A stretch of 64,000 nt of DNA from Diphasiastrum complanatum (taxonomy: Eukaryota; Streptophyta; Lycopodiopsida; Lycopodiales; Lycopodiaceae). Positions 43,876 to 53,043 of the stretch are shown here, in pieces (position 1 is the stretch's first letter; the number at the start of each line of letters is the position of its first letter). Under the pieces are notes generated by a model. It saw nothing but the letters and a program-made list of their open reading frames with translations. It was not told where the DNA came from and searched no databases. The stretch covers positions 31,180,850 to 31,244,849 of the forward strand of contig CM055111.1 in NCBI GenBank assembly GCA_029204225.1, in the 5' to 3' direction. The position numbers and the translations under genes were made by a program.

Positions 43876-44990
43876 TTGTAGATAGATTCGGTACATGCAG
43901 TACATTTCAAAGTAGCTTAGATTGAGCGTTTGCAAAGCTCAATCTTACTGTACCTTCACCTTTAATAGCATGTGTGCTATTGTTGCCCATGTGAACATTT
44001 CATTTGGTATTGGAAGGCGTATAGGACTTGAAATAGCCAATATGGCTACTCATGTGCTGTGTGGCTCCGGAGTTCAGAAACCAGGAGCTGTAGTTGGATG
44101 TTTTCTGATGGCTAGTCATTAAGGCATCATTATCCGATTCTTGAATCGACTGTGGTGCTTTTGTACCTGCATTTGCCACTTGTTTCGACTGCCCCTTGCT
44201 GTTGTTCTTTTCCTCCAGTATGCGCCAATCTTGGATCTTGTGGTTGGTTCACCAGAATATGTGTAGAACAGCTAATTCTTTGTCGGCTAGTTTGACTGCT
44301 CTTGACGCTGTGTCGGTTCATGATTTAGCCTTGGTTGCTTTGGGCCTTTATTCTTTTGCATAGTTGAGCCTTTGTTGGTGTATAAGACATGAGTGTCGAC
44401 ACTTGAGGAACTAGAGACTTTGTTCCTTCTGCTCTCTTCCTAAAACAACATTGTCATGACTCTTGAACGAGTCAATTCAGGGTGTGTCAAGATGATCATC
44501 ACCCAGCTATCGTATGAGCTTGGCAAGTTTGAAATCAGTGTCATTACTACATCTTCATCATCTATCACAGATCCGAAAGTGGCCATTTGCTTTAGCAGGT
44601 TCGTGAACTGGTTGATGTGATTCTGTAGGGAATCTTTGTTGGTCATCTTGAGAGAGAAAATGTTCTTTCTTAGATGTAGCTTGGAAGCTACGTCGCGCAC
44701 ATCGTACAAAGTGCTCAAGATGTCCTAGACTTCCTTGGAGATCTGAGCTTTATACACATGGCTGATTTGAGTGTTTGATATATTGAGGATGATCAGCACA
44801 AAGGCTTTGCCATCCTTCAGCTTCCATCGAGAGATTGCACCATCATCAGCTTCGTTTCTTACCTCTGCACCTATAACAACGTCATACAATGCTTTAGCCA
44901 TTAGCACAGTTCTCATCGTAAATTTCTACAGATGGTAATTGGCTCCATCAAGCTTGTCCATGATAGGACTGGCTTTCCCTTGGAAATCCA
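43876..44990 (-). pseudogene. Degenerate Copia gag-protease relic
   Basis: Minus strand: Gag from about 44,960 (FTMRTVLMAKALYDVVIGAEV) through MSTLYDVRDVASKLHLRKNI and HINQFTNLLKQMATFGSVI (44,440-44,718) to the protease region near 44,000. Same family as 1,225-3,590 and 16,568-18,935 but lacking integrase and the MITE site. Confidence 0.75.
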
Positions 44991-44999
44991 GGTGGATAT

Positions 45000-45135
45000 T
45001 AGTCTAAGCGATAGTAATAACTATCAGTGAATTGAGAATGAAAATAGAGTAACTCACTAACTTCACTTCATTCCATTTCAAAGAAATATGCGAGAACAAG
45101 TGCTCTTTATATAGCCTAGTAGTTGTTCTAAATAT
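45000..45135 (-). repeat. LTR-like fragment
   Basis: Family LTR landmarks (aactcactaacttcacttca, tatatagcctag) upstream of the minus-strand gag, as at 4,438. Confidence 0.5.
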
Positions 45136-45313
45136 GAGTCTTCTTCTTTTCCAATTTTTATTTTTCATTAAATCACAAACATTCCCAATAATAGAAAGTC
45201 TACTGACTAAAGAAGTGAAAATATCAAATTGATAATAAAAAGTATTCAATCCATGATGTTCTGATGAACAAAAAAAACGATGCACAACCGCATCATAACA
45301 GAACGTTCGCAAC

Positions 45314-45480
45314 TCAACCAAAAATGTTGCGCATAGTGTCCACTATAAAGAGTACCGCAACGAATATCAACAATCCAACAACTAAAAATAACACTACATC
45401 GATTCCAAATAGCCTGTAATCTTTGTTCCATATTGCAAAGTTACTCAGTTGTTCTCTCTTTTTTTCAATCATCTCTTGTT
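45314..45480 (-). other. Unidentified tail-anchored-like exon fragment
   Basis: The minus frame gives EMIEKKREQLSNFAIWNKDY, a charged possibly coiled-coil segment, then a strongly hydrophobic run (GIDVVLFLVVGLLIFVAVLF) and the short end VDTMRNIFG before a stop. Composition and layout look like the C-terminal exon of a tail-anchored membrane protein. The left part is cut by the LTR at 45,483, so no gene remains. I do not recognise the family. Confidence 0.3.
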
Positions 45481-45482
45481 GA

Positions 45483-45770
45483 TGTATTATGTACCATAAC
45501 GGTTCGCCCTTCAAGGACAACCTGCAAGGGGCACGACACAGGTCTGGCATTATCGACATGTTCGAGTGTCACGCATCACCATCCTAGGTGGTAACGTGCC
45601 ACCGACAAGACTGTGCTTGACGGGACCCACTGTGCTATGCCTATATAGTGGTGGGGTTTCCCTCTTTCCTTTAACTTAGTCTATTCGAGAGTTGGTGGAT
45701 GGAGAGCATGTGGATGAGCCAGGATGTATCTCTAGGCCAGGAGTGTGCTAGGGAGAGCTAAGCACGATGG
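45483..45770 (+). repeat. Diverged partial LTR related to the Gypsy LTR at 12,191
   Basis: Shares taccataacgg, gtgccac/gtcacgcatcaccatc, ctaggtggt, gttggtggatggagagca and gagccaggatgtatct in order with 12,191-12,470. The last ~180 LTR bases are missing and no internal region follows. A broken solo-type remnant. Confidence 0.75.
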
Positions 45771-45859
45771 CTGGAGGTATCACAAGAACACATGTAGCAA
45801 ATATCCATGCACCATGCAAGTGTCATTTCCGACAGCAGATCGGCCGGATGTCGTGAAAT

Positions 45860-46231
45860 TCAGACTGCATGGATTATCCATGCCAACTCCGACAACCGGC
45901 AGCTGGGCAAACCTCCGACAACGGTGCCGGAAATGGAAATTTTAATTTCGCGTGGATAATCCACGCCATAGTAAAAAAATTCTAAAAAAGGCTCAGCTTT
46001 CACGTGGATACCCCGTGGATATCACGTGGATAATTATCCACGCGAAATTTTTTTTTCTACACGTAAAATTCAGAGAGCTGGGGCCGTGGATAAATTTTTT
46101 TTTCTATCCACGTGGTATCCACGCAATTAAGTTTCTGGATTTCGTGTGGATTATCCACGCGTGGATAATCCACGCAAATTTTTTTGACCAAAAAAAAAAA
46201 CATTTGGCGCGAACCAAAATGTGGTTCGCTC
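45860..46231. repeat. Cluster of palindromic TGGATAATCCA-type repeats
   Basis: At least nine half-sites of GTGGATAA/TTATCCAC fall in ~310 bases, several as perfect palindromes. One is 28 bp (46,146-46,173, centred on CGCG), another 18 bp (46,025-46,042), with imperfect ones at 45,868-45,882 and 45,950-45,966. A GCGAACCA/TGGTTCGC hairpin follows at 46,209-46,229. Clustered short repeats in both orientations near one end are typical of CACTA subterminal regions, where the transposon DNA-binding protein docks. No terminal CACTA motif was identified. Confidence 0.6.
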
Positions 46232-46903
46232 CTAAACTAGAGATCGACTTTCTTTTTTCCTGTTGTGTCAGAGAGAGAAAAAGATGAGATGGGGATGAAT
46301 GTGAGTTAGAAGATTGATAGTATTTAGGGTTTTTAGTTCATTGATGGATGTTAATAGTATGTGTTTTGTGATCATAAGTTTTGAGATCTTTCTTATTTGT
46401 CATGTAGGCTTGGATATGAAGAATGAAAAAAGAGCTTTCATTGCAAAGGATTGAAAGATCAAGTGCATGCAAAAGGAAAAGCAAAGATTGCAAAGCAATG
46501 GAGATACAATAGTAAACGTAAATTCACATTTATTTTGATTCATTTGTATTTAGTTGATAACTTAATGTGTTATCTATTGATGCATTATATTGTGGTTTCC
46601 ATTACTTTCTATTATGCATTGTAGCATGCAAATCATGTGTAAAATAGAAACATTGCATTGAATTCTTTAATAAATACATCAATAGATACATTTGCATTGA
46701 ATACATCAATAGATACATTTGCATTCAAATGACTATATATTTGCATTCATGAATTAAAAATATATGCATTCAAAATTTTTGCAAGAATGATGTGTTGCCA
46801 AAACATTATATTGATTGATTTAAAAAAAAGTACTTTGATGAGAGAATAAATTCTCCCTTCCTACATGGCCTTCTACAAGGCCTTACATTTAATTTAAAAA
46901 CCT
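46232..46903. other. Noncoding AT-rich stretch
   Basis: No supported frame. Contains a local duplication of tacatcaatagatacatttg (about 46,675 and 46,702). Confidence 0.4.
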
Positions 46904-48017
46904 CTACTCATCATCACTTCCTCCCTCCTCACCTCCTTCGTCTTGTAGGTGTATGTTGGTGTCCACATCTTCAAACTCCCCTTCACTCACATTCACGTTC
47001 TCTTCCACATTTGGCTCTTCAAAAGTTTCTACATTTTCTTCCACATCCGAAGTTGTAGAGCCTCTCTACAAAATAGAATCAAAGATTCAATTAAATTGAG
47101 ATTAAACTTACTTGTAAACCACAAAATAAACAATCACAAAACAATAAAGGTTAAGAGTTTACGATTGGAAACAATCCATGAGATTCCATAAAAGCCTTAA
47201 GGCTGGCATATCCATCATCGTAACCTTGTTTGTACTCCGCGATGGCCATGTGTCTTCCAAAATCACTAAGCTACAATCAACAAAAAAAACATAGTTTAGC
47301 AATACAATATAGTTTAGCAATAAAAAACATTGACAATCTCACTACAAAAATAGAATCATAGTAAAAACTATTGCACTTACAAATTGGGCCTCTAGATTGT
47401 CATGTTTACTTTGGCCATGTTTTAAGAGCTTCTCGGCGGTGGCCTTACGTTGTTGTTCATACTTTTGGTTTGCAACAATTCTTCTTTCACCTTCCTCCAA
47501 TCCCTTTTGGAGCACCATTCGGGCTTCGTGGGATTCTTGGGATTCCTCACGACTCTTCTCATCAATTGCCTTTTGTTTTGAATCCAAAGGCACATTGTAT
47601 TCAAGGCTCAAGTCCTACTAAAAGCATTGGATTTAGGGAATTCAGAATATAAAGTCTCTATTATTTTATTTTTGTCTTCAAGCGATTAGGAGGACCAATC
47701 GATCATGTAATCTTTACCAAAATATAAAGCTACTAAATCACGCAAACGGGCATGAACTACATTGTCACGCATAATTTTTATAACTCTACCATGTGGATTA
47801 AGATCATAACACACACTACACGATTCTTGGGAAGGGGCATCTTCAAAAGCTCTTCTCTTGGATGATTCACCTGAAGAAGATAACACAAGATTTTTTATTC
47901 TATTTCTTTGTTGAGGAGATAGATTCTCAAACCACTCTTGAGTACGGGCTCCTCACGAGCTCTTCTCCTAGATGGTCTCCCACTTGACCTTCCACTTGAC
48001 CTACCACTTGAAAACAT
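46904..48017 (-). pseudogene. Multi-exon minus-strand gene, probably CACTA accessory, frame-broken
   Basis: Three downstream exons with good splice sites: 47,614-47,381 (coiled-coil-like, DSKQKAIDEKSREESQESHE onwards, donor GTAAGT); 47,270-47,163 (36 codons, LSDFGRHMAIAEYKQGYDDG, acceptor TTGTAG, donor GTAAAC); and 47,065-46,904 (acidic tail ending in GGSDDE, stop). All are phase 0. The first exon starts at 48,017 (MFSSGRSSGRSSGRPSRRRA), has a one-base frame break near 47,955, then ARTQEWFENLSPQQRNRI and VVHARLRDLVALYFGKDYM; its donor is unresolved. Basic N-terminus, central coiled coil and acidic tail would suit a DNA-binding accessory protein such as CACTA TNPA, but I do not recognise the family. 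Confidence 0.5.
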
Positions 48018-48123
48018 TGTAACAAAGAAAAACTTTAAAAGTTAGAAAGTAGTGGAGAATGGGAGTGAAAGAGTAGTGAAGATTCTTATGTCAAATCGTA
48101 CTGATCATAATATTATTCTAGGG

Positions 48124-48284
48124 AAATTATCGTACTTCCACATGATTTAGAGAAAGAAAAAAGAATTGAGCTCTATTACAGAAAAGAGGAGCAGGCAAGA
48201 CTAGAGTACAATGAACAACTATTGACTGGTTCATCTTCAAGCTCTTCTATCAGTCGACGTAGACCGCCTATTGATCCATCACAT
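48124..48284 (+). pseudogene. 5' exon of CACTA-like transposase or partner gene
   Basis: Open charged segment (HDLEKEKRIELYYRKEEQAR, then a Ser-rich run and RRRPPIDPSH) ending at a consensus donor GTATGT at 48,285. It is divergent to the minus-strand gene, about 107 bases away, so a shared bidirectional promoter lies between them. Confidence 0.35.
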
Positions 48285-48439
48285 GTATGTATATTGATTT
48301 ATCTCATAATTTTTTTATTTGTAATAGTGATGTACTCCGATTTGGTTGAGGATTGTGATATAGTATATTGCTCTTTGGAAAGCCAAGACACCACTCCATC
48401 ACAAATGAAGGTTGCCAATGCAATAAATGTACAAAGACT

Positions 48440-48687
48440 ATTATGTCAATTTTTGTCACATGTTACAATTTGTCACATGTTAGAATTTGTCAATTTTCAC
48501 TTGAATGACACTAAAAGAATTTGTGCAATTTGCATTTGGATTATTGGACCAAATTCAACCAGAATATGATGAGAGGATAGCATGTACATGCACACAATGC
48601 AAAGGCCTTATGGTTCGGACAAGGAGGATTGTCAACGATCACATTTGGTTCAATGGATTGCACACAGAGAATCCAAGAGTACGAGAG
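48440..48687 (+). pseudogene. Transposase-associated domain of CACTA element
   Basis: FVQFAFGLLDQIQPEYDERI, then ACTCTQCKGLMVRTRRIVND and HIWFNGLHTENPRV: the CxCxxC-then-H layout of the plant transposase-associated domain found before TNP2. Ends at a plausible donor (cgagag/GTAAAC). The upstream boundary is uncertain. Confidence 0.6.
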
Positions 48688-48955
48688 GTAAACTCTTTTA
48701 AGTGTTTTTGGAAATGCTTTAATCTTTGACCCTTATGACACTTCAAGTATAGTCTTGCTTCAAAAAGGAAAAATCCAAATAGAATAATTAGATGAAGTTA
48801 ATCTCTCGCTTTCTTTTAAAAGGAAAAATCCAAATAGAATGATTAGATGAAGTTAATCTCTCACTTGCTTCTAAAAGAAAAAATCCAAATAGAATGATTA
48901 GATGTAGTTAATCTTAATTTCCATATCCAATCACCCATAATAGACTCATTCACGT

Positions 48956-48956
<1 letters not shown>

Positions 48957-49014
<58 letters not shown>
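48957..49014. repeat. (GA)n microsatellite
   Basis: About 28 uninterrupted GA units. From 48,740 to 48,905 a ~60-base aaaaatccaaatagaat unit is repeated about three times. Confidence 0.95.
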
Positions 49015-49016
<2 letters not shown>

Positions 49017-49242
49017 AAAGGTAACTAGCACTCCCAATTCTAGGAAGGTGTGTAGCCCTTGTTTTCTTCCGATAAAAGCGTGGTTCAAATGTTTTTTGTT
49101 GGAAGATGAGTTCCACAAAAAAGCCCAAACACACAGGGAGGGAGCATGTGGTGACATTTTGGAGTAGGATATAATTGTGTGGTTCGGGAGTTTTGATTAG
49201 CACTCTATAATGTTCTCTCTGTTTTTCTCTTCATGTGTGTTT

Positions 49243-49312
49243 AGGGTGGGGGTGGGTGTGTGTGTGTGTGTGCGAGTGTTTGTGTGTGTTTGTGTGCGTG
49301 CGTGTGTGTGTT
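49243..49312. repeat. GT-rich simple repeat
   Basis: Imperfect (GT)n with GC interruptions. Confidence 0.9.
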
Positions 49313-49361
49313 TCATGCTACTGGTTTACGGTTTGTGTTATATATTAATTTATGTTTCATG

Positions 49362-49363
<2 letters not shown>

Positions 49364-49437
<74 letters not shown>
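49364..49437. repeat. (GA)n microsatellite
   Basis: About 37 uninterrupted GA units; Arg-Glu frames over it are artefacts. Confidence 0.97.
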
Positions 49438-49442
<5 letters not shown>

Positions 49443-49472
49443 CTGATACATCTAACATTTTCAAACTTTTGT

Positions 49473-50496
49473 AGAAGAAGAAACATAAGTTGGTTTCAAG
49501 GGAAAGAGTTTCAAGAGAGATCGAGAATATTCTTGATAGAATAAATCACATGAATATTGATTTTGAATCATCATTGGCCTTAGATGATGCTCTTGTTGAT
49601 GATGACCCTTGCATGATATAATTAGTTCATCAATGTCTGGTGATTCAATCCATGTCTCCAAATCTCTAGAACATTTTTACTACCCAACTACACCTATCCT
49701 AGATATTGCACATGAGTCATCCACAATACTCCACATTGATTCCACAAACTTGACCACCCCTTTAAAAAAGAGAACACGTCTTGGACGTATTATGACTAGT
49801 TTGAAAGATAATTGCAAATTACTACGCACTGTTAATGTGTCAAAAGACATTCTAAGTTCTTTGTCTGACCTTCCTCTTCCACCTAGCTTGCAACCATTAG
49901 TAAAAACTTTCATTACAAGTAGATTTTCATGTTGGCCACTCCAATCACCATTACCATTAAATGGAACACCATTTACGTATTGGGGTCGAATATACATGAT
50001 CATGCCTAGTGAACACTTTCCTGAAGTTTGTTTGGGCCTTTTTGCATTGATAATATTGAGGTTCCTCTAAATAGTGTTGTGACATTGATACCATATGCAG
50101 GACCTCAATACAATTGGGGTGATTGGCATGCTTTGTGTCGTCACCAATGGAGGATGCAAGTATATGGCTTGAATACAAATGCTTGTTCTTTAGAGGAGCA
50201 ACGCATGCAAGGAGGCAACATCTCAAGAGCAAATCGTACATACATTGATGGACGTCCCAATGTGCATGGAAACATTGCTGCATATATAAATGGTTCCATT
50301 GGCCACCCTCTATTGACAAATTGTGATTTTGAAGAACACGCCAATGGAAAATAAGAATATTTTACTAGGAATGTAAAGGGCACTTATGTAATGGTCTGTG
50401 CCACTAGATCTATCAGGTTTGTGGAGGAATTGTTCATCAAGTATAGTCTCAACCGTCCTCTACCCAAATATTTGCAAAAGACAATAAGTCATATGT
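49473..50496 (+). pseudogene. SET-domain-like sequence inside the CACTA-like element
   Basis: An exon-like start follows ttttgtag at 49,472 (KKKHKLVSRERVSREIENIL). A 153-codon frame (49,609-50,070) then ends in a frameshift near 50,020. The next frame reads GPFCIDNIEVPLNSVVTLIP, PYAGPQYNWGDWHALC, RTYIDGRPNVHGNIAAYING and NCDFEEHANGK; after one TAA come GTYVMVCATRSIRFVEELFI and KYSLNRPL. The order N-terminal strand with small-residue turn, YIDxxxxxxGNxAxYINxS, then VxATRxIxxxEELxxKY corresponds to SET lysine-methyltransferase motifs (RFINHS and GEELxxDY equivalents). The expected His and catalytic Tyr are altered or shifted. Frame breaks make it non-functional as it stands. Confidence 0.6.
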
Positions 50497-50888
50497 GAAG
50501 ATTTAAATTTTGTTGATATGCAGAGATGTATAATCCATGCATCTTGATTGTATTTGGTTTGTTGCATCAGATATGTCAAATGTTAGAAGCATTATTCGTC
50601 ATTTGCCTAGATGTTTACATAATGTAATAAATGAAAGCTAATGACTGTGAAATTCGTAAATATGTAAATATGTAGAAGCGTGCAATTCTTGGAGTTCATT
50701 GAATGTTAACAAGTTGAAAAGAAAAATGGTCTAATAGATACATTGGTATGGTCATACTTTTTAAGCAAAGATGTCATTTATATTCATATGCAACATTTAG
50801 ATCTATCGAGTATTGGAAGGAAATGTTTATCAAACATTGTTTCAACCTACTTCTTGTTATTTTGGTATATAGGATTCTTCATCCTCAT

Positions 50889-51211
50889 TTAGCGTTGGAG
50901 ACAATAATCCTCGTAATGGTCGACATAGACGACGAATGCAATACAACCTTCCTCATATAAAGCAATTACCTCGTCGTCTACGTCAACGCTTAAAAGAGAT
51001 GATGGAAATTGATGAGCGCATTAATCAAGAGACTAATGCATCTGAATCTAGCTCATCTAGATCTACTTCTTCGCAAACAAGTTCCAACGATGAAAATGAG
51101 CTTCTAATGAATGATGAATTTGAAGTCATGGGAGACATGTTGGATGATATGTACGAGAACAATAGTGCAGCCAGACACAATGAACAAGATGAGGAGGCAC
51201 TTTTTGTCTAA
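50889..51211 (+). pseudogene. Linker exon of CACTA-like transposase
   Basis: Follows an acceptor (tatatag at 50,888) with DSSSSFSVGDNNPRNGRHRR, LPHIKQLPRRLRQRLKEMME, a Ser-rich segment and an acidic end (DEFEVMGDMLDDMYENNSAA). Such low-complexity acidic linkers precede TNP2 in plant CACTA transposases. Ends in a stop soon after 51,208. Confidence 0.45.
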
Positions 51212-51433
51212 AGAAGAACAAAAATTGTGAGAAGAATCAAAGACCGTATTGTATCCTGGAGCAAAGACATCTCGTTTGGCGGCTTATCTACTTCTATTAA
51301 ATCTTCAAGCCAAATATAGATGGAGTGACCAAAGCCTCAAATTATTATTTGAGTAAAATTTTTTTCATCTACTTGTCATTTTTGCTTTGAAACAAAATTT
51401 ACAATTTGGACATCTACTGATAATTTTTTTACA

Positions 51434-52240
51434 ATGACTTCTTTTGTCATGTACAGACTATTGAAAAACAAAATTCTCCCAGAAGGGAATGTCATGCTTG
51501 AGACAAGAGATGAGGCACGAAAGATGTCGTCTAACATCGGGATGGACTACAAGCAATATCATGCATGTCCAAAAGATTGTATTTTATATCGAGGAAGGTA
51601 CGAATCACTCAGGAAATGTCCCATTTGTGATACTCCTCGATATAGAGATAATTTGCAAGGGGCAACCATTATGTGCAAAGTTTTAGGATATTTTCCAGTA
51701 ATTCCATGATTGCAACATTTATTTCGTTGTAAATCTCTTGCACAACTTATGGACTGGCATGCACACCATACCTCTACGGATGGGATGATGAGGGTACCTT
51801 CAGATTCACCTGCATGGAAACACATCAACAAAGAGTATCCAAGCTTTGCCAACGAGTCAAGAAATGTGAGATTTGGTCTTGCAACAGATGGTGTGAACCC
51901 CTTTGGTGTACGAGCAACTATGTGGTCCATTTGGCTTTTTTGCTTTGTAAATTATAATATTCCTCCTTGGTTGAGTACAAAAAACGGACATATCATGTTG
52001 GCACTTCTAATTCCTGGCCAACGCAAGGTTAAGAACATGGATGTATATCTTGAGCCGCTTATTGACGAGTTGGAAAATTTGTGGAAGGGGATAAAAGCAT
52101 ATGACATTTCGCGCCCCTTACATTAGAGGGAGTTTACACTACATGCCATTGTAATGTGGACAATGCATGACTATCCAACAAAAGAGAGACAAAAAATATC
52201 AAACGCGGAATGGGACTTTGTAAGAGGATGCGAATGGAAG
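51434..52240 (+). pseudogene. CACTA (En/Spm) TNP2 transposase fragment
   Basis: Clear TNP2 text in order: YKQYHACPKDCILYRGRYES, CPICDTPRYR, YFPVIP, LFRCKSLAQLMDWHAHHTST, ATDGVNPFG, NYNIPPWLSTKNGHIMLALL, PGQRKVKNMDVYLEPLIDEL and AIVMWTMHDYPT. In-frame TGA at 51,707 and TAG at 52,124 interrupt it, and the second half of the transposase core is missing before the next exon. Ends near a donor-like gtatta at ~52,240. Confidence 0.88.
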
Positions 52241-52365
52241 GTATTATTCTTTAGATACTTTATTATTAGAACATTCTTGTTTATAACAATATTTGTTTAA
52301 TCATTTTGAAACACCATGTTTATTCACAGTGATTATTTATGAGATTCATGTTTGTCATGTGGCAG

Positions 52366-53043
52366 TGCAAAATGTATAATGCTATATGGGCTTTTGGTTT
52401 CCACTTTCGTGTTGAAAGGATTGATAACAAGAGACGCACACACAATTGTGGTGTAATAGCATCTTCCCAACAAGAAAATCAAAGCAGTGCATGAGATCGG
52501 AATCCCATCTCAGGAGACATAGAATATGTAGGATCTATACAAATAATTTATGATGTGTTATTTGGTCAAAGTGGACACTATTTTTTATTTGATGTGAAAT
52601 GGTTCAAGGTAGTTTGTAGAGGGCCAAATGCAACCGTAAAATCAGATCCAAGTGGATTTTTTGCGATTGATTCATCAAAAACATTGAGCATGGAGTCCTT
52701 TGACACATTGGTGTTGCCTCGTCACTGTGAGCAGGTGCACATGCTATGCTATCATGTTTTTCATTTTATTGCAAGTGACTAGTATTTGAGTTTTTGATAT
52801 GTTCTAAAATAGTGATTTTTGCAGGTCTTTTTTCAACTAGATCGACTAAACAAGATATGGTGGTTTGTAGCTCAAGTTGAACCATGTTCACGACAAGTAT
52901 TGGAGGGTGCAAATGTTGAGAATGAAATGGAAAACCTTCATTTTAAGTATGAGATTGAGCTACCTAGAGATGTAGTAGATCGTCAAACTATACTTGAAGC
53001 ACCCACTTCCATAGATGTTGAGAATAGAAATTCTAATAGCTAG
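52366..53043 (+). pseudogene. C-terminal DUF4216 exons of CACTA transposase
   Basis: Exon 52,366-52,734 (acceptor GTGGCAG) reads AIWAFGFHFRVERIDNKRRT, HNCGVIASSQQENQSSA, a stop, then GHYFLFDVKWFKVVCRGPNA and LPRHCEQ. A 90-base intron (52,735-52,824, GTGCAC...TTTTGCAG) joins it in frame to VFFQLDRLNKIWWFVAQVEP and an acidic tail ending at 53,043. This is the DUF4216 module that closes plant CACTA transposases. One stop (near 52,491) and the missing middle make it inactive. Confidence 0.82.

Noticed and set aside
44725-45321. Possible host gene from the overlapping minus frames
   Set aside because: The right part is Copia gag and LTR-like sequence; only the short piece at 45,314-45,480 looks gene-derived.
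46141-46180. Replication origin or tRNA-like structure from the 28-bp palindrome
   Set aside because: No cloverleaf, promoter boxes or other origin features; the clustered repeats fit a transposon end better.
48740-48905. Short direct repeats spaced like a CRISPR array
   Set aside because: Three imperfect ~60-base tandem copies in plant DNA with no uniform spacer; a simple local duplication.
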